Below, one piece after another: positions 63,070-64,000 of a stretch of 64,000 nt of DNA. The position numbers and the translations under genes are program-made. The DNA is from Thermomicrobium roseum DSM 5159. Lineage in GTDB: Bacteria > Chloroflexota > Chloroflexia > Thermomicrobiales > Thermomicrobiaceae. The DNA is taken from the NCBI RefSeq assembly GCF_000021685.1, contig NC_011959.1, positions 1,364,001 to 1,428,000 of the forward strand, given 5' to 3'. The notes under the pieces were generated by a model, which was not told where the DNA came from, did not search any database, and saw nothing but the letters and a program-made list of their open reading frames with translations. Position 1 is the first letter of the stretch. Each line of letters starts with the position of its first letter.

Positions 63070-64000
63070 ATGACGGTCATTGAGTCTACCGCACAGCTCC
63101 AGCTCGCTGCACCGCAGCCCCGCGAGGCACCGTGGGGGCTGTACGTGCACATACCGTTTTGCCGCCGGGTCTGCCCCTATTGCGATTTCAACGTCTACGC
63201 CCGGCAGGAACCGTTGATCCCCCGCTATCTCGCGGCAGTGCGCCGCGAGCTCGCGCTGCTCGCTGATCGCTGGGGACGAGGCCCTGTCCGCACGATCTAC
63301 CTCGGTGGGGGAACTCCTTCGCTCCTCACTCCGCATCAGGTCGCCGAGCTGCTGGACGCCATCGCGGCGATCTTCGTGCTGGTCGACCAGCCCGAGGTCA
63401 CGCTGGAAGCGAATCCCGAAACGGTCGACACCGAAAAACTCGCCGGCTATCGCGCAGCTGGCGTCAACCGGCTGAGCCTGGGGGTTCAGACGCTGGTGCC
63501 GCAGGGGCTGAAGGTCCTCGGGCGCGCGCATCGTCCCGAGACACCGGTCGCCGCCTACCGGGCCGCTCGGGCTACTGGCTTTCGCAATGTCAACCTCGAT
63601 CTGATCTACGGGTGGCCCGGTCAGACGCGAGACCAGTGGGAACAGGACCTCGCCACGGTTCTCTCCTGGCAACCGGAGCATCTTTCGCTCTACGCCTTGA
63701 CGATCGAGCCAGGAACTCCGTACGAACGTGCTGTGCGCCGGGGTATTCTCCGTCCGCTCGACGACGACGTCGTGGCCGAATTGGCCGAACTGGCGATGGA
63801 ACAGCTCGAGAAGCACGGGTATCTCCACTACGAGCTCTCCAACTGGGCACGAGCCGGCTGCTCTCGCTCGATACACAACACGATTTACTGGCGAAACGGC
63901 TTCTATCTCGGCGTCGGGGCAGGAGCGCACGGCTATCTCGGCGGGATCCGCACGGTCAACGAGCGCCTCCCGGCTCGCTATATCGCGCGCGTCGAGGCTG
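63070..64000 (+). CDS. hemW: HemW-type radical SAM protein (partial)
   Basis: Frame opens at ATG 63070 and is still open at the end of the window, so only the first 310 residues are present. Features: radical SAM cluster motif CRRVCPYCDFN, the GGGTP SAM-binding loop (~75), VTLEANPETV, the QTLVPQGLKVLGRAH region and NLDLIYGWPGQ. The Phe after the third Cys (C-D-F) marks HemW, a heme chaperone-like protein; true HemN has CxC there. Confidence 0.9.
   Translation, partial: MTVIESTAQLQLAAPQPREAPWGLYVHIPFCRRVCPYCDFNVYARQEPLIPRYLAAVRRELALLADRWGRGPVRTIYLGGGTPSLLTPHQVAELLDAIAAIFVLVDQPEVTLEANPETVDTEKLAGYRAAGVNRLSLGVQTLVPQGLKVLGRAHRPETPVAAYRAARATGFRNVNLDLIYGWPGQTRDQWEQDLATVLSWQPEHLSLYALTIEPGTPYERAVRRGILRPLDDDVVAELAELAMEQLEKHGYLHYELSNWARAGCSRSIHNTIYWRNGFYLGVGAGAHGYLGGIRTVNERLPARYIARVEA

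Noticed and set aside
1..64000. CRISPR arrays, insertion sequences, prophage or rRNA
   Set aside because: No regularly spaced repeats, transposase motifs, phage genes or rRNA sequence seen on either strand.

Overview
This 64 kb window is bacterial, GC-rich and densely packed, with short intergenic gaps and purine-rich ribosome binding sites. Gene content (bL21-bL27-bL31, FtsW/RodA, TatA, class B PBP, coproporphyrin-type heme genes, NurA-HerA, many branched-chain-type ABC transporters) fits a thermophilic Chloroflexota of the Thermomicrobia type. That placement is inference from gene content and base composition; no rRNA or marker-tree evidence is in the window.

Layout. 1-7.7 kb: the end of a carotenoid-type desaturase, then housekeeping genes (PBP, prs, rnc, DUF190-crcB, tatA) and a CpsB/CapC-type phosphatase. 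7.7-14.2 kb: heme genes hemE-hemH-hemY, divergent from a soluble globin-coupled chemotaxis sensor, then a lipoprotein. 14.2-22.9 kb: an aromatic meta-cleavage cluster. An IclR regulator leads a minus-strand operon (acetaldehyde dehydrogenase, aldolase, flavin reductase, hydrolase, tautomerase, decarboxylase, hydratase), with an HpaB-type monooxygenase and a catechol 2,3-dioxygenase divergent on the plus strand. Together these would hydroxylate a phenolic compound, cleave catechol and deliver pyruvate and acetyl-CoA. 23-36 kb: two complete branched-chain-type ABC transporters with three solute-binding lipoproteins and an amidohydrolase, plausibly importing the aromatic or a related substrate. 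36-39.8 kb: class Ic nrdAB preceded by a promoter, a pair of NrdR-like boxes and a cobalamin riboswitch. 40.3-44.5 kb: glycosyltransferase, NurA nuclease, HerA helicase. 44.6-47.5 kb: csoR-copA copper export with an operator palindrome. 47.7-50.2 kb: CapA-like protein and a thioredoxin-NHL protein whose gene carries an in-frame TGA at the active-site Cys position. 50.5-64 kb: EAL phosphodiesterase, class III aminotransferase, 7Fe-type ferredoxin, ribosomal proteins, an Nramp-like transporter, argF, tRNA-Tyr, an MFS transporter, Hsp20, FtsW/RodA and the start of hemW.

The observation most worth following is the thioredoxin-NHL gene at 48658-50160. The TGA replaces the first Cys of a CxxC motif, the reading frame continues intact for about 450 codons, and a hairpin with bacterial SECIS geometry follows, so a selenoprotein is likely. 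Others are the class Ic ribonucleotide reductase under stacked NrdR/B12 control, a 4-oxalocrotonate tautomerase that lacks the N-terminal proline, a bacterial NurA-HerA pair and a LivM-LivG fusion.
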